A stretch of DNA of 64,000 bases from Saccharospirillum impatiens DSM 12546 (GTDB lineage Bacteria > Pseudomonadota > Gammaproteobacteria > Pseudomonadales > Natronospirillaceae). Below are positions 27,902 to 37,197 of this stretch, piece by piece. The stretch covers positions 1 to 64,000 of the forward strand of contig NZ_AUIH01000012.1 in NCBI RefSeq assembly GCF_000423605.1, in the 5' to 3' direction. The notes below the pieces were generated by a model. It was not told the origin of the DNA, searched no databases, and saw nothing but the letters and a program-made list of their open reading frames with translations. Position numbers and translations under genes: made by a program. The number at the start of each line of letters is the position of its first letter. Position 1 is the first letter of the stretch.

Positions 27902-30364
27902 TTGAGCACACCTGCCATGCCTACCCGGCACCCGCTGTCATTATCGCGCCGCTTGCTGGTCTGGATAGCAGGCATCTTCATTGCACTTGTCAGCCTGACC
28001 ACAGCCCTTCAGCTGAGCGTCGAATACTCCCTCGAAGAAGAATCCGGTGTCCAGCAAATTGGCTTCGCCCTTTTCGGCTCGCGTGATGTTCTGGCCAATG
28101 CCCTGTGGAGTTTTGACCCGGTGCAGTTGAATGCCACGGCCGATTTATTGATCGCCCATCCGCTGATTGAAGGCGTGCTGATCGAATCAGAAGACCCTGC
28201 ACTGAACCAGATTCGCGGCGAACTGCCAGACCCGACAGGGTATCTGCCTGCAAGCGATCTGAACCCCGGCTACCCTGATATTGATATTGCCAGCCAGGGT
28301 CGGCTGCTGCAAAAAGCCCTGCAGTTTACCGAATCCATTAACTTCGACACTGGTGACGGCCTTTACCCAGTCGGCACCGTGACTGTCTATTCAAACGTGC
28401 GTTTGATCCTCAACCAGAGCCTGCTTAACTTCGTATTTACACTGACCAGTTCAATTCTGCTGTGCATTCTGGTGGTTGTGATTACTGCCTGGTCTGTACA
28501 CAGGCTGGTGGCCCGTCGCCTGAATGTGGTCGAACGTGTTCTTGCGACCATCGAAACCGAGCACGATGTCTTTCAACCCCGGCTGATTCCCGACTGGATC
28601 GGTCGCGAGCGCGATGAAATTGCTACCCTGTGTGATGCACTCAACGAACTACAGGTCCAATTGGCCGAAAAGTCACAACGCATCCGCCAGCACCAGAATA
28701 ACCTGGAACAAAAAATCCAGGCGCGCACTCATGAACTCGAAGAGACCCTCGAAGCCCTGCAAATCAGCACCGACCATAAAAACCAGTTTCTGGCCAACAT
28801 GAGCCACGAAATACGCACACCCATGAACGGCATTATCGGCATGGCCGAATTGCTCCAGGACACTCGACTCGATCAGCGTCAACGAGACTATCTGACCACC
28901 ATCCTCAATTCGGGTCACACCCTGACCACCATCATCAATGACATTCTGGATCTGTCAAAAATCGAAGCCGGGCGGCTTGAGCTTGAATCCATCAGCTTTA
29001 ATCTGCCTGAGCTGGTTGAGGAAACCCTGGCGCTCTTTATCAAACCCTCCGAAGAGAAAGGGCTGCTGCTGATTGCCGACATCGAACGGGGCACTCCGGA
29101 AACCATTGTCGGTGACCCCATTCGCATGCAGCAGTTGCTGTTAAATTTGCTGGGTAATGCCTTTAAATTCACCGATGACGGCGAAATCATCGTACACCTG
29201 CAGTGGCACGCCGACCGGCAACGCCTTGGTCTGGCGATCAGCGATACCGGGCTCGGGATCGAGCCGGATAAAGTCACCTCCTTGTTCGACGCTTTTTTCC
29301 AGGCACACAAAAGTACGCACCGTGAACGCGGCGGCACCGGACTGGGGCTGGCCATCTGCAAACGCCTGGTCGAATTGATGAACGGGGAGATAGGCGTTAA
29401 CAGCGAACCGGGCAAGGGCTCAACGTTCTGGATTGAAATACCGCTTAACTCCGCCACTGCGGCAATATCCTCGACCCTGCCATTTTCTGCTACCGATCGC
29501 GGTGGCCTCAGCGGCAATGCACTGCTGGTGACCAGTAATCTGACGCTGCAACGCCTGTTTTGCCACCACACAGAGGCTACGGCTCTGACACTCACCTGCG
29601 CTTCCAGCGGAGTCGAAGCACTGGCCCTGTGTGCCCAGCAACAGTTCAACGTCATTCTGGTCGATGCTACGGTGGATCATAACCAGGGCCTGGCACTGGG
29701 GCCCAGATTGGCCAACGCCCAACCCGAGGCCCTGCTCGCGCTGATCGCCAGTCGCATGGCATCACCCGACTGGCAAACTCTGACGGGACACCAGTTTAAA
29801 CGCCTGATGGAAAAGCCATTGTCGCTGCCACGAAGCCTGCTGAAACTGAGTGAAGAACGACAGCCCGGTCCTGCGGGGTTGCCAAACGAAGACCCCGGCC
29901 TGCAATCGCCCGAGTTTCCGCCAGCGCACCTGCTGCTGGTTGAAGACAACCACGTTAATCAGCGTGTCGCCGAAGGCATGCTAAAACGACTCGGACTGAA
30001 TGTTACGGTGACCAGCAACGGTCAACAGGCTTTGGATTATCTGGAAAATAATGTGCCGGCAAATGAACTCGACGATGCCGGAGCAGAAGCCATTTCCGGG
30101 CACGGCCTCGTCTCAGCCAGCGTCGATCTGATCTTGATGGATTGCGAAATGCCGGTGATGGATGGTTACGCCGCGACCTACGCCATTCGACATTCCGACA
30201 ACGAACGGATTCGGCGGATACCCATCATCGGCCTCAGCGCTCACGCCATGATGGAGCAGCAGGAAAAAGCACTGACAGCCGGGATGGATGACTATCTGAC
30301 CAAGCCACTGCGCCGCCGTTCATTGGAGCTGACCCTCAGCAAATGGTTGCTTGCGGACGATTAG
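27902..30364 (+). CDS. Hybrid sensor histidine kinase with two receiver domains
   Basis: 820 residues. TM1 is at about 17-36, a periplasmic sensor loop extends to about 175, and TM2 is at about 180-200, followed by a HAMP-like linker and a coiled coil. The HisKA box MSHEIRTPMNG has the phospho-accepting His302. The ATPase has N (LLGNAFKFTDDG), G1 (DTGLGI) and G2 (GGTGLGLAI) boxes. A first receiver-like region at about 535-640 lacks a clear acidic pocket. The second receiver (about 678-815) is intact with EDN, Asp747 in LILMDCEMPVMDGY and Lys in YLTKPL. Layout is like BarA/RetS-type kinases, but the signal and partner are unknown. TTG at 27902 has GGAAGAG seven bases before it. Confidence 0.9.
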   Translation: MSTPAMPTRHPLSLSRRLLVWIAGIFIALVSLTTALQLSVEYSLEEESGVQQIGFALFGSRDVLANALWSFDPVQLNATADLLIAHPLIEGVLIESEDPALNQIRGELPDPTGYLPASDLNPGYPDIDIASQGRLLQKALQFTESINFDTGDGLYPVGTVTVYSNVRLILNQSLLNFVFTLTSSILLCILVVVITAWSVHRLVARRLNVVERVLATIETEHDVFQPRLIPDWIGRERDEIATLCDALNELQVQLAEKSQRIRQHQNNLEQKIQARTHELEETLEALQISTDHKNQFLANMSHEIRTPMNGIIGMAELLQDTRLDQRQRDYLTTILNSGHTLTTIINDILDLSKIEAGRLELESISFNLPELVEETLALFIKPSEEKGLLLIADIERGTPETIVGDPIRMQQLLLNLLGNAFKFTDDGEIIVHLQWHADRQRLGLAISDTGLGIEPDKVTSLFDAFFQAHKSTHRERGGTGLGLAICKRLVELMNGEIGVNSEPGKGSTFWIEIPLNSATAAISSTLPFSATDRGGLSGNALLVTSNLTLQRLFCHHTEATALTLTCASSGVEALALCAQQQFNVILVDATVDHNQGLALGPRLANAQPEALLALIASRMASPDWQTLTGHQFKRLMEKPLSLPRSLLKLSEERQPGPAGLPNEDPGLQSPEFPPAHLLLVEDNHVNQRVAEGMLKRLGLNVTVTSNGQQALDYLENNVPANELDDAGAEAISGHGLVSASVDLILMDCEMPVMDGYAATYAIRHSDNERIRRIPIIGLSAHAMMEQQEKALTAGMDDYLTKPLRRRSLELTLSKWLLADD

Positions 30365-30381
30365 ACAGCCAGGCCTGGCGA

Positions 30382-32652
30382 TCAGGAGGGCAGAATGCCG
30401 ATGTCGGTGAGCGGGATACCGGCTTTGCGTAACGCCAGTCGTAATGTGGAGCGAACGACTTTGGGGTCATCCAGGTGCAGCAGGCCAGAGGCGATGGTAT
30501 GTGCCCAGTCGCTGTCTATCTGCCGCAGAACCGATTTAACCCGCAACAGATTTGAACTGCTCATCGACAGGTTCCTGTACCCAAGCCCCACCAGAGTAAC
30601 GGCGCCCAGCGGGTCACCGGCCAGTTCGCCACACAAACTGACCGGAATGCCGCCCTCATGGGCCGCATCGACGACCATTTTCAGTGCTTTGAGCACGGCT
30701 GGGTGGAGTGAATCATAGATGTTGGCGACGCGCGGGTTGTTGCGGTCTACGGCCAGCAAATATTGGGTCAGGTCGTTGGAGCCGACCGAAATGAAATCGA
30801 TTTGAGTGGCAAACTCCTTCACCAGATACACCGCAGAGGGCACCTCAACCATCACCCCGACTTCCGGCAAGGTGACCGACACGCCCTCTTCGTTCAGCTC
30901 CAGTACCGCCCTGTGGATGATCGCCAGAGCTTCTTCCACCTCACTGACGCTGGTGACCATGGGCAACATAACTTTCAGGTTATTCAGGCCCAGGCTGGCA
31001 CGCAACATGGCACGGATCTGCACCATAAACAGTTCAGGATGGTCGAGCATGACCCGGATACCGCGCCAGCCCAGAAAGGGGTTGTCTTCGACGATCGGGA
31101 AATAGTCGAGGCTCTTATCGCCGCCAACATCCAGCATGCGCATGGTCACCGGCAGTGGCGCAAAGGCTTCCAGTTGCGCCCGATAGATTTTGGCCTGTTC
31201 ATCTTCCGACGGGAAGCGATCGCGCATCATAAAGGGCACTTCGGTCCGAAAGAGGCCAACGCCATCGGCGCCCTTATTCTGTGAGCGCACCACATCGGTT
31301 TGCAAGCCGGTGTTGACCATCAAGCTGATGGCTACGCCATCGCTGGTTTCGCTGGCCTCATCAGTCAGGCTTTCGAGGTCCGCCTCGCGTTCGGCTTCTT
31401 CCTTGCAGATGGTTTCGAAATACTGGCGTTTTTCCGCTGAGAGCCGGTAATACACGTGGCCACGATAGCCATCGACCACCAATTCTTCACCCTGTAGGCC
31501 CTGCCAGGGCAGTTCCTGTACACCCATAATGGTTGGAATCGCTAGCGCCCGGGCAAGAATTGCCACGTGCGAGTTGGCGGAGCCGGTGGTACACACAATG
31601 GCCGCAATGCGACCGGCGGCCAAATCACCAAACACCGTCGGTGAAATTTCTTCGCCTACCAGAATGGCGTGATCGGGAATGGCGACTTCCGGTACCGAGG
31701 CCTGCAAATGGGACAACACCCGGCGCCCCAGATCGCGCATGTCCGCAGCGCGTTCGCGCAAATAATCGTCTTCAATGCTTTCGAAATGATCAATGTAGCG
31801 GCGCATGACCGTTGCCAGCGCACTTTGCGCCCACTCGCCCTGATTGATCAGTTCAACCACACTGTCACCGAGCGCCCGGTCTTCAAGAATACCGACGTAA
31901 ACATTGAACAGCGCCAACTCTTCGGGGCGCAGTTCACTTCGTAACCGCTCCCGCGTGGCTGTCAGTTCCGAGCGGACTTTGGCCAGGGCGTTTTCAAACA
32001 ACACCAGCTCCGCGTTGATATCGCGAGCAGGCCGGTAGCGCACCGAATCAAGATCCGACGGCGGTACCAGCACATGGGCGTTACCAATGGCAACGCCCTG
32101 TGACCCGGCCACACCGGCAAAGCGGACATCCAGTTGCTCGCCACCCATCAGGTTCAGACCCGACAGTGCTCCGGTGGCTTCAGCGTGGGCAATCACGCCG
32201 GCCAATTGGGCCGATAGCGTCACCATGAACGCTTCTTCAGTGTCTTCGAAGCGCCCGGGCTCAGACCGTTGAATGGTCATCACACCGAGCACCTTGCGGT
32301 GGTGGATAATGGGCACCGCCAACAGGCTTTTAAACGGTTCTTCACCCAGACCCGGAATGTGATGATAGTTAGGGTGGCGGGTGGCATCACTGAGGTTGAG
32401 CGGCTCTTCGCGCTTGCCCACCAGAGCGATCAGGCCCTCATTCTGAGTCAGCGTGACCTTACCGATGGCTTCCGCACTCAGGCCATCGGTGGCCATCAGT
32501 ACGTAACGGTTAACATGAGCATCCCACAGAAAGACGGAGCAAACCTGAACATTCATACCGGCACGAATACGACCCACCACAGTGCTCAGCGAAGCCTGCA
32601 AGTCCCGGGTGCTGTTTACTTCCTCCACCACCTGGCGGAGTAAATGCAACAT
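30382..32652 (-). CDS. ptsP: Nitrogen PTS enzyme I (PEP-protein phosphotransferase PtsP)
   Basis: About 756 residues. An N-terminal GAF domain (about 15-155, QVCSVFLWDAHVNRYVLMAT) precedes the enzyme I region: the swivelling phosphohistidine loop TTGSANSHVAILARALAIP and the PEP-binding barrel with GVGLFRTEVPFM, GWRGIRVMLD and SVGSNDLTQYLLAVDRN. It phosphorylates NPr from PEP in the PTS-Ntr branch, which links nitrogen/carbon status to regulation. ATG at 32652 lies one base after the rppH stop; a GTG at 32661 overlapping rppH is possible. The rppH-ptsP pair is a common gammaproteobacterial arrangement. Confidence 0.95.
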   Translation of the reverse strand: MLHLLRQVVEEVNSTRDLQASLSTVVGRIRAGMNVQVCSVFLWDAHVNRYVLMATDGLSAEAIGKVTLTQNEGLIALVGKREEPLNLSDATRHPNYHHIPGLGEEPFKSLLAVPIIHHRKVLGVMTIQRSEPGRFEDTEEAFMVTLSAQLAGVIAHAEATGALSGLNLMGGEQLDVRFAGVAGSQGVAIGNAHVLVPPSDLDSVRYRPARDINAELVLFENALAKVRSELTATRERLRSELRPEELALFNVYVGILEDRALGDSVVELINQGEWAQSALATVMRRYIDHFESIEDDYLRERAADMRDLGRRVLSHLQASVPEVAIPDHAILVGEEISPTVFGDLAAGRIAAIVCTTGSANSHVAILARALAIPTIMGVQELPWQGLQGEELVVDGYRGHVYYRLSAEKRQYFETICKEEAEREADLESLTDEASETSDGVAISLMVNTGLQTDVVRSQNKGADGVGLFRTEVPFMMRDRFPSEDEQAKIYRAQLEAFAPLPVTMRMLDVGGDKSLDYFPIVEDNPFLGWRGIRVMLDHPELFMVQIRAMLRASLGLNNLKVMLPMVTSVSEVEEALAIIHRAVLELNEEGVSVTLPEVGVMVEVPSAVYLVKEFATQIDFISVGSNDLTQYLLAVDRNNPRVANIYDSLHPAVLKALKMVVDAAHEGGIPVSLCGELAGDPLGAVTLVGLGYRNLSMSSSNLLRVKSVLRQIDSDWAHTIASGLLHLDDPKVVRSTLRLALRKAGIPLTDIGILPS

Positions 32653-32653
32653 A

Positions 32654-33145
32654 TCAACCACGGCGTCTCAGCTCCTTGTGCACTCTAGGTGCCAGCTCAG
32701 CGAGCGCCTGACGGTAGACCTCTCGTTTGAACGAGACAACCCGGGCCAGCGGATACCAGTAGGACACCCATTCCCAGCCATCAAACTCGGGATCTTCGCA
32801 ATCGTTGAGAATGATGTTGTCGTCTTGCCCGGTCATGCGCAGCAAAAACCATTTTTGCTTCTGACCGATGCAGATAGGCAGGGCATTGTAGCGAATCATC
32901 CGTTTGGGCAAGCGGTACCGCAGCCAGCCACGGGTGCAGGCCAGAATCTCGACGCTGTCCGGAAGCAGGCCGACTTCTTCCTGCAACTCGCGGTAAAGCG
33001 CGTCGGTTGGGGTTTCATGAGCGCGAATGCCACCCTGCGGAAACTGCCAGGCATCCTGACCAATGCGGCGGGCCCAAAGAACCTGCCCCTCCGGGTTGGT
33101 CAATATGATGCCCACGTTGGGGCGATAGCCATCGGAATCGATCAT
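32654..33145 (-). CDS. rppH: RNA pyrophosphohydrolase RppH
   Basis: 163 residues from ATG at 33145, which gives the conserved start [13 protein letters not shown]. An in-frame extension upstream is open but unlike the family and runs into the palindromic element, so it is excluded. The Nudix box [20 protein letters not shown] followed by VGL supplies the metal-binding glutamates, and [10 protein letters not shown] plus [12 protein letters not shown] match E. coli RppH closely. The enzyme removes pyrophosphate from mRNA 5' ends and starts RNase E-dependent decay. It is co-transcribed with ptsP. Confidence 0.95.
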   Translation of the reverse strand: MIDSDGYRPNVGIILTNPEGQVLWARRIGQDAWQFPQGGIRAHETPTDALYRELQEEVGLLPDSVEILACTRGWLRYRLPKRMIRYNALPICIGQKQKWFLLRMTGQDDNIILNDCEDPEFDGWEWVSYWYPLARVVSFKREVYRQALAELAPRVHKELRRRG

Positions 33146-33631
33146 GATCGCCAGCATCCCCCTGTGACTGGATTCGCACAGTGCGCGAATCAATGAATGT
33201 TGGTGACCGCCGCAGCCCAGGAGTCTGACTGACTTAGGGGGATCGAAGCGAGGGAGTGGGACGGCAAGACCAAATGTTCGCAAATTTCGTGTGCATAGTG
33301 ATCCTATGTGCTCGAAATTTGCGGATATTTGGGCCGTTGTCCCGCTTCCGCAGCCGATTCATCCTAAGTCAGACAGACTACTAGCCTGCTGGCGTGCACG
33401 ACCCCCTCCACTAACCGCAAGAGAGTCCGTCTGTTCAGACTGCATTGTTCCACATCGGCTGCAAAACACCAAAACAGGTCACATTCAAACCAGCTTCTTG
33501 CGCAGTATGGTCAGAGGTGAAGCCCTTGCCTTGTACCTTTCAGGCCATGCCCGTATTCTTGACACCCATCGGACACCCCTTTATTGGAGGCCGCCGAGTC
33601 TACCCTGCCCAGGCAACAACGGAGCCTTGCC
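33146..33631. other. Divergent spacer between rppH and the HAD phosphatase
   Basis: About 490 bp without a credible gene. Its main content is the long palindrome at 33222-33379. The rest (33400-33620) should carry promoters for both divergent genes; I see no clear -35/-10 pair. Plus-strand frames here have low-complexity Pro/Arg-rich translations and no ribosome-binding sites. Confidence 0.5.
33222..33379. repeat. 158-bp imperfect palindrome (cruciform-like element)
   Basis: The left arm begins AGTCTGACTGACTTAGG (from 33222) and the right arm ends in its near-complement CCTAAGTCAGACAGACT (to 33379). Inside, GTGGGACGGCAAGACCAAAT and TTCGCAAATTTCG pair with GATATTTGGGCCGTTGTCCC and CGAAATTTGCGGA around a centre near 33300. 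Arms are about 79 bp. It has no coding frame and no copy elsewhere in the window. It is likely a palindromic MITE or a decayed element. Confidence 0.75.
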
Positions 33632-34288
33632 GTGACCCTCGCTATTTTTGATCTCGACAACACCCTGCTAGCCGGGGATTCAGACCACGCCTGGGGTCAG
33701 TTCCTGATTGACCAGGGTCTGGTCGATTCTGCTGTCGTCAAAGCCGCCAATGAAGCTTTTTACAAGCAGTACCAGGCCGGGGAGCTGGATATTGATCGCT
33801 ACTTGCGCTTTTCACTGTCGTTCCTGGCGAACAAACCGATTGAGGAACTGGCCAGCTTGCACCGGCACTTCATGAGCGCTGTGATAGAACCGATGATAGC
33901 CCCCGGCGCCCTGTCCCTGCTGGATCAGCATCGGCAGCGCGGTGATACACTGATGATCATTACCGCAACCAATCACTTTGTGACCGGCCCCATTGCCCGG
34001 CATCTGAACATCCCGCATCTGATCGCCTGCGAGGCCGAAATGAACAATGGCCGGTACACCGGCTTGCCCACAGGCACCCCCAGCTATCAGCAAGGCAAGG
34101 TAGTGCGCCTGCAAAGCTGGCTCGACGCGCACCGGGAATCGCTCGATGGGGCCTGGTTTTACAGTGACTCGCTGAACGATCTACCGCTGCTAAGACTCGT
34201 GGATAACCCGGTGGCGGTTGACCCGGATGCAACCCTGGCGGCCGAGGCACAACGCCAGAACTGGCCCATCATCAGCCTGAGGGATTGA
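33632..34288 (+). CDS. HAD-superfamily phosphatase (SerB-like, HAD-IB)
   Basis: 218 residues from GTG at 33632, with GGAG seven bases upstream. Motif I LAIFDLDNTLL, motif II MIITATNHF, the lysine in YQQGKVVRL and motif IV FYSDSLNDLPLL complete the HAD active site. The helical cap (about 20-100) and overall length match the HAD-IB group, in which the gene next to rppH-ptsP is usually annotated as a histidinol-phosphatase or phosphoserine-phosphatase-like protein. The substrate is not certain. The lipoprotein gene begins three bases downstream. Confidence 0.85.
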   Translation: MTLAIFDLDNTLLAGDSDHAWGQFLIDQGLVDSAVVKAANEAFYKQYQAGELDIDRYLRFSLSFLANKPIEELASLHRHFMSAVIEPMIAPGALSLLDQHRQRGDTLMIITATNHFVTGPIARHLNIPHLIACEAEMNNGRYTGLPTGTPSYQQGKVVRLQSWLDAHRESLDGAWFYSDSLNDLPLLRLVDNPVAVDPDATLAAEAQRQNWPIISLRD

Positions 34289-34291
34289 CCT

Positions 34292-35422
34292 ATGCGTCAT
34301 GTGATTCGTGCCCATACCCTGCTCGCCCTGGTGCTACTGGGCTGCTCTTCGCCAAACGAGCCGACCAGCGAGACCGACCAGCTGGCGCAAAGCCCTCTGC
34401 CCGATATTAAGACGGCCAAACCCGATGTCCAGTTCGCGAGCCTTGCCCGGGCGTTTCAGGACCGGGCCGACATTGCTGGTACAGCCATGCAGGCCGCCTG
34501 CCAGCCCCTGGGTTCTGCTGTTACCGCGTTTCTGGATTCTGTGGAAACCGGGCTGCAAAGTGAAGCCCAGGCGGTCTGGCACGACTGTTACGAGCACTGG
34601 CAAGCCTTCTCACTGTTTCATCAGGTCGCGTTTAACCCGGCAGCCCAGGAAGCACTGGATCGCTCTCGCCGGTTGATCAACGTGCGCCCCTTCCTGCCCG
34701 GTTACGTCGATGCCTTGCCGGAGTACCCTTACAGCGGCCTGGTACACGAGACCGGCATGGATCTGACGCTGGACAATCTGCTTGAGCAACATCAACTGAT
34801 GGATCTGGAGTCGCCTGCCCTGGGGTTTCCCGTCGTCGAAACCCTGCTCTGGCAATCCGATCCGGACACCTACTGGCTGACTTCCGGAGGAGACGGAGAT
34901 CTGACCATCACCCGCAGACACCAGTATCTGAGCCTGGCGACCGACCACTTACTGCAACAACTTGAGCAGGCACGCCTTCGCTGGGCGGGTCAGGTGGGGT
35001 TTACCGGTCTGCCTGAGCCGGCACAGCGGCGCATTGTTCTGACCAGCCTAGAGCACCAGGTTCGTGATGACCTGCTCGCTCTAACCTTTACCGATGATGC
35101 CCTTCAGGAACCAGACTGGCATCACCCCAGCCTGGTCGCCGGCCAGGGCAAACGCCACTTGCAAGCCCGGCTGGCTGGCCTTGAAGCGTTGTTTGCAAGT
35201 CCGGATGACAGCATCAGCGCCTTTTCATCCTGGCTCGACCGCCTCGGTGGCGCAGTCACCAGTGAGACGCTGGGCAACCAAATCGTTTCGGCCCGGGAAG
35301 CATTAAATGCTTTACCGGACAACACCCCGACCACAGAGAGCGACGCCGAAGCCTGGCAAGCGGCCGTAGTGGCGTTCACCGGACTGGCCGATCTGATCAG
35401 TCAGCTACGAGCCGCCCAATGA
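34292..35422 (+). CDS. Imelysin-like (M75) lipoprotein
   Basis: 376 residues with a lipobox (LLALVLLGCSS, Cys18) and an all-helical body. The two-bundle layout, KxxxxFxxxxW-like spacing (WHDCYEHWQAFSLF) and a GFPVVETLLW segment match imelysin proteins, which are periplasmic iron-regulated proteins. The conserved GxHxxE motif is here GFPVVE, so the His is replaced by Pro and only the Glu remains. Metal binding may be lost. The gene starts three bases after the HAD phosphatase and its stop lies one base before a MITE. Confidence 0.7.
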   Translation: MRHVIRAHTLLALVLLGCSSPNEPTSETDQLAQSPLPDIKTAKPDVQFASLARAFQDRADIAGTAMQAACQPLGSAVTAFLDSVETGLQSEAQAVWHDCYEHWQAFSLFHQVAFNPAAQEALDRSRRLINVRPFLPGYVDALPEYPYSGLVHETGMDLTLDNLLEQHQLMDLESPALGFPVVETLLWQSDPDTYWLTSGGDGDLTITRRHQYLSLATDHLLQQLEQARLRWAGQVGFTGLPEPAQRRIVLTSLEHQVRDDLLALTFTDDALQEPDWHHPSLVAGQGKRHLQARLAGLEALFASPDDSISAFSSWLDRLGGAVTSETLGNQIVSAREALNALPDNTPTTESDAEAWQAAVVAFTGLADLISQLRAAQ

Positions 35423-35423
35423 T

Positions 35424-35695
35424 CTAGGGAGCCTCTGAACAACTCCCCCAGGGCTCTGCGCGAGCTAAAACGTCCTGGCACAAGGCGCACTTCGCAGCGC
35501 AAGGGCCGTAGCCCTTGTCAAGAAGTGCAACGCCGGGCCAGGACGTTTTAGCCGCGCCCACTGGGGCTTTCCGAGGAACGCTGCCACTTCGTTGGACTTA
35601 TTTGAAAGGTCTAGACATTCCTGCATAAGTCCGTCTTGTGGCAACGTCCCTCGGATAAGCCAGAGCCCCGGGGGAGTTATTCAGAGGCTCCCTAG
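35424..35695. mobile_element. MITE copy 1, 272 bp, CTAG-flanked
   Basis: The element starts CTAGGGAGCCTCTGAACAAC and ends in the reverse complement with a few changes (GAATAACTCCCCCGGGGCTCTG arm). Terminal inverted repeats are about 33 bp, and inner arms carry AAAACGTCCTGG and its complement. It is in inverted orientation to a copy at 47798-48069 of exactly equal length. Both are bordered by CTAG, matching a YTAR target duplication as used by IS5-type transposases. It carries no gene. A short extra terminus (GGAGGCTCCCTAGGG) follows at 35696-35710, probably from a second event. Confidence 0.85.
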
Positions 35696-35704
35696 GGAGG
35701 CTCC

Positions 35705-36511
35705 CTAGGGATCACACAGCACTGCCAGCAGTGCCAGGTCGGATACGGCGACAAACTCGGGATTGAGCGTCGATTCTTTACCGTAGGCAAGCGGAGCGCC
35801 ATTCCATTGCACCAACCCACCTCCGGCTGCCGTTAATATGGCCTGGGGGGCTGCAGTATCCCACTCGCTGGTCGGCCCGAGCCTCGGATAGCAATGCGCC
35901 GTGCCATTGGCCAGCAACATGAATTTAAGGGCGCTGCCAACGGAGCGGGTTTCCACTGAGTAGCCGGCGGTTTCAAGCCGGTCGCGCCACGGGCCTTTCC
36001 AGGCTGACCGCCGACTGCCCAGCACCTGCACCCGGTCTGTCGCCGATGCGGCTGCAATTGCCTTCGACAAGCCCGGAGCCCCCTGTCGCGGCCGAACGTT
36101 CACGCCACCCCACCAGCCGATGCCGGTTACCGGTTGCAACACCATGCCGAACAAGGGCTGATCTTCGTGCATCAGGGCGACATTAATCACAAACTCGTCA
36201 CTTTGGTGCAGAAATTCGCGTGTCCCATCCATCGGGTCGACCAGCCAGTATGTCTGCCAGTCATGCCGTTGCGCAAAGGGCACCAGCGCTTCCTCTGACA
36301 ACACCGGGCAGGCCACGATGGCGGGCAGCCCGGCCACCAATCGCCGGGACGCAGCCAAGTCAGCCGCCGTTACCGGAGAGTCATCGGCTTTATGATCCGT
36401 CTGCCAGCGCGACCGGTCATGATAGACGGCCAGAATGTCGCCTCCCGCTTGCTTCATCAAATGAAACAAGGCGTCAATCTGTTGCTCCGACAAGTCTGGC
36501 TTGGCTGGCAT
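35705..36511 (-). CDS. cysQ: 3'(2'),5'-bisphosphate nucleotidase CysQ
   Basis: 268 residues of the inositol-monophosphatase superfamily. The metal and catalytic motifs are LSEEA (about 81-85), WLVDPMDGTREFLH (about 99-112) and SEWDTAAPQAIL (about 222-233). CysQ hydrolyses PAP (3'-phosphoadenosine 5'-phosphate) from sulfate assimilation to AMP; E. coli CysQ is the closest model from memory. The stop TAG is formed from the CTAG end of the adjacent MITE fragment (GAT CCC TAG), so the last residues may have been altered by the insertion. Confidence 0.88.
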   Translation of the reverse strand: MPAKPDLSEQQIDALFHLMKQAGGDILAVYHDRSRWQTDHKADDSPVTAADLAASRRLVAGLPAIVACPVLSEEALVPFAQRHDWQTYWLVDPMDGTREFLHQSDEFVINVALMHEDQPLFGMVLQPVTGIGWWGGVNVRPRQGAPGLSKAIAAASATDRVQVLGSRRSAWKGPWRDRLETAGYSVETRSVGSALKFMLLANGTAHCYPRLGPTSEWDTAAPQAILTAAGGGLVQWNGAPLAYGKESTLNPEFVAVSDLALLAVLCDP

Positions 36512-36765
36512 GTCGTACCCTCATTGCGCTTACGGTATTGAATTCAGAACTGCTCAGTCTACCATGAAGCTGATCACCCCCTTGTAACTCGGAGGCGCCA
36601 CCCTTATTAACGGCTGCCCTGGTTTAATTAGCTTAAACGCGAGATTTTCGTGCCAGCCACCGGGGCAACCTTGGTATCCGGCGCGGACCCATGCCACCCA
36701 GCCGATCCCATCTACTAAACTAGAGTTAGCAGCGATTAGCTGGGCTAACGATACTGAGAGAGGTT
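36512..36765. other. Divergent spacer cysQ / hslR
   Basis: Promoter region for hslR. A stem GTTAGC/GCTAAC (36726-36749) sits just before the hslR ribosome-binding site and could shape its leader. The sequence TTGGTATCC and TAAACTAGAG nearby are weak promoter-like elements. Nothing else was seen. Confidence 0.4.
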
Positions 36766-37158
36766 ATGACTGATACCGCCGTACGTCTCGACAAATGGCT
36801 TTGGGCCGCGCGCTTTTTCAAGACTCGGGGACTGGCGAAAGACGCCATCGAAGGCGGCAAAGTGCATTACGACGGTGCCCGCGCCAAGCCAAGCCGCAAC
36901 GTTGAAATCGGTACCATGCTGCGCATGCGTGTGGGCTTCGATGAAAAAACCGTTGAAGTCCTGGCTCTCAGCGACAAACGCCGGGGCGCGCCTGAGGCCC
37001 AACTGCTCTATCGGGAGACAGCGGAGTCTGCCGAAAAACGGCTTGCCATGGCCGCGCAGCGCAAAGCGCAGAATGCCGGCCTGGCGGCGCCCGATCACAA
37101 GCCGAACAAGAAAGACCGCCGCGATATCCGTAAAATGAAAGATTCCTTTAACGCCTAG
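36766..37158 (+). CDS. hslR: Heat-shock protein Hsp15 (S4-domain ribosome recycling factor)
   Basis: 130 residues. The S4 RNA-binding domain occupies about 5-65 (VRLDKWLWAARFFKTRGLAK, then GGKVHYDGARAKPSRNVEIG), followed by a basic C-terminal tail (KPNKKDRRDIRKMKDSF). Hsp15 binds free 50S subunits carrying a nascent chain and helps recycle them. It is followed 39 bp later by hslO, the same hslR-hslO order as in E. coli, and both are expected to be heat- and oxidation-induced. ATG at 36766 follows GAGAGAGG. Confidence 0.95.
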   Translation: MTDTAVRLDKWLWAARFFKTRGLAKDAIEGGKVHYDGARAKPSRNVEIGTMLRMRVGFDEKTVEVLALSDKRRGAPEAQLLYRETAESAEKRLAMAAQRKAQNAGLAAPDHKPNKKDRRDIRKMKDSFNA

Positions 37159-37197
37159 GGCACTGTCGCCAGTCGCCCAAGCCCCGATGAGGTCTGC

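Noticed and set aside
33291-33635. Plus-strand frame of 114 codons in the rppH spacer
   Set aside because: It overlaps the palindrome, has Pro/Arg-rich low-complexity sequence and no start signals.
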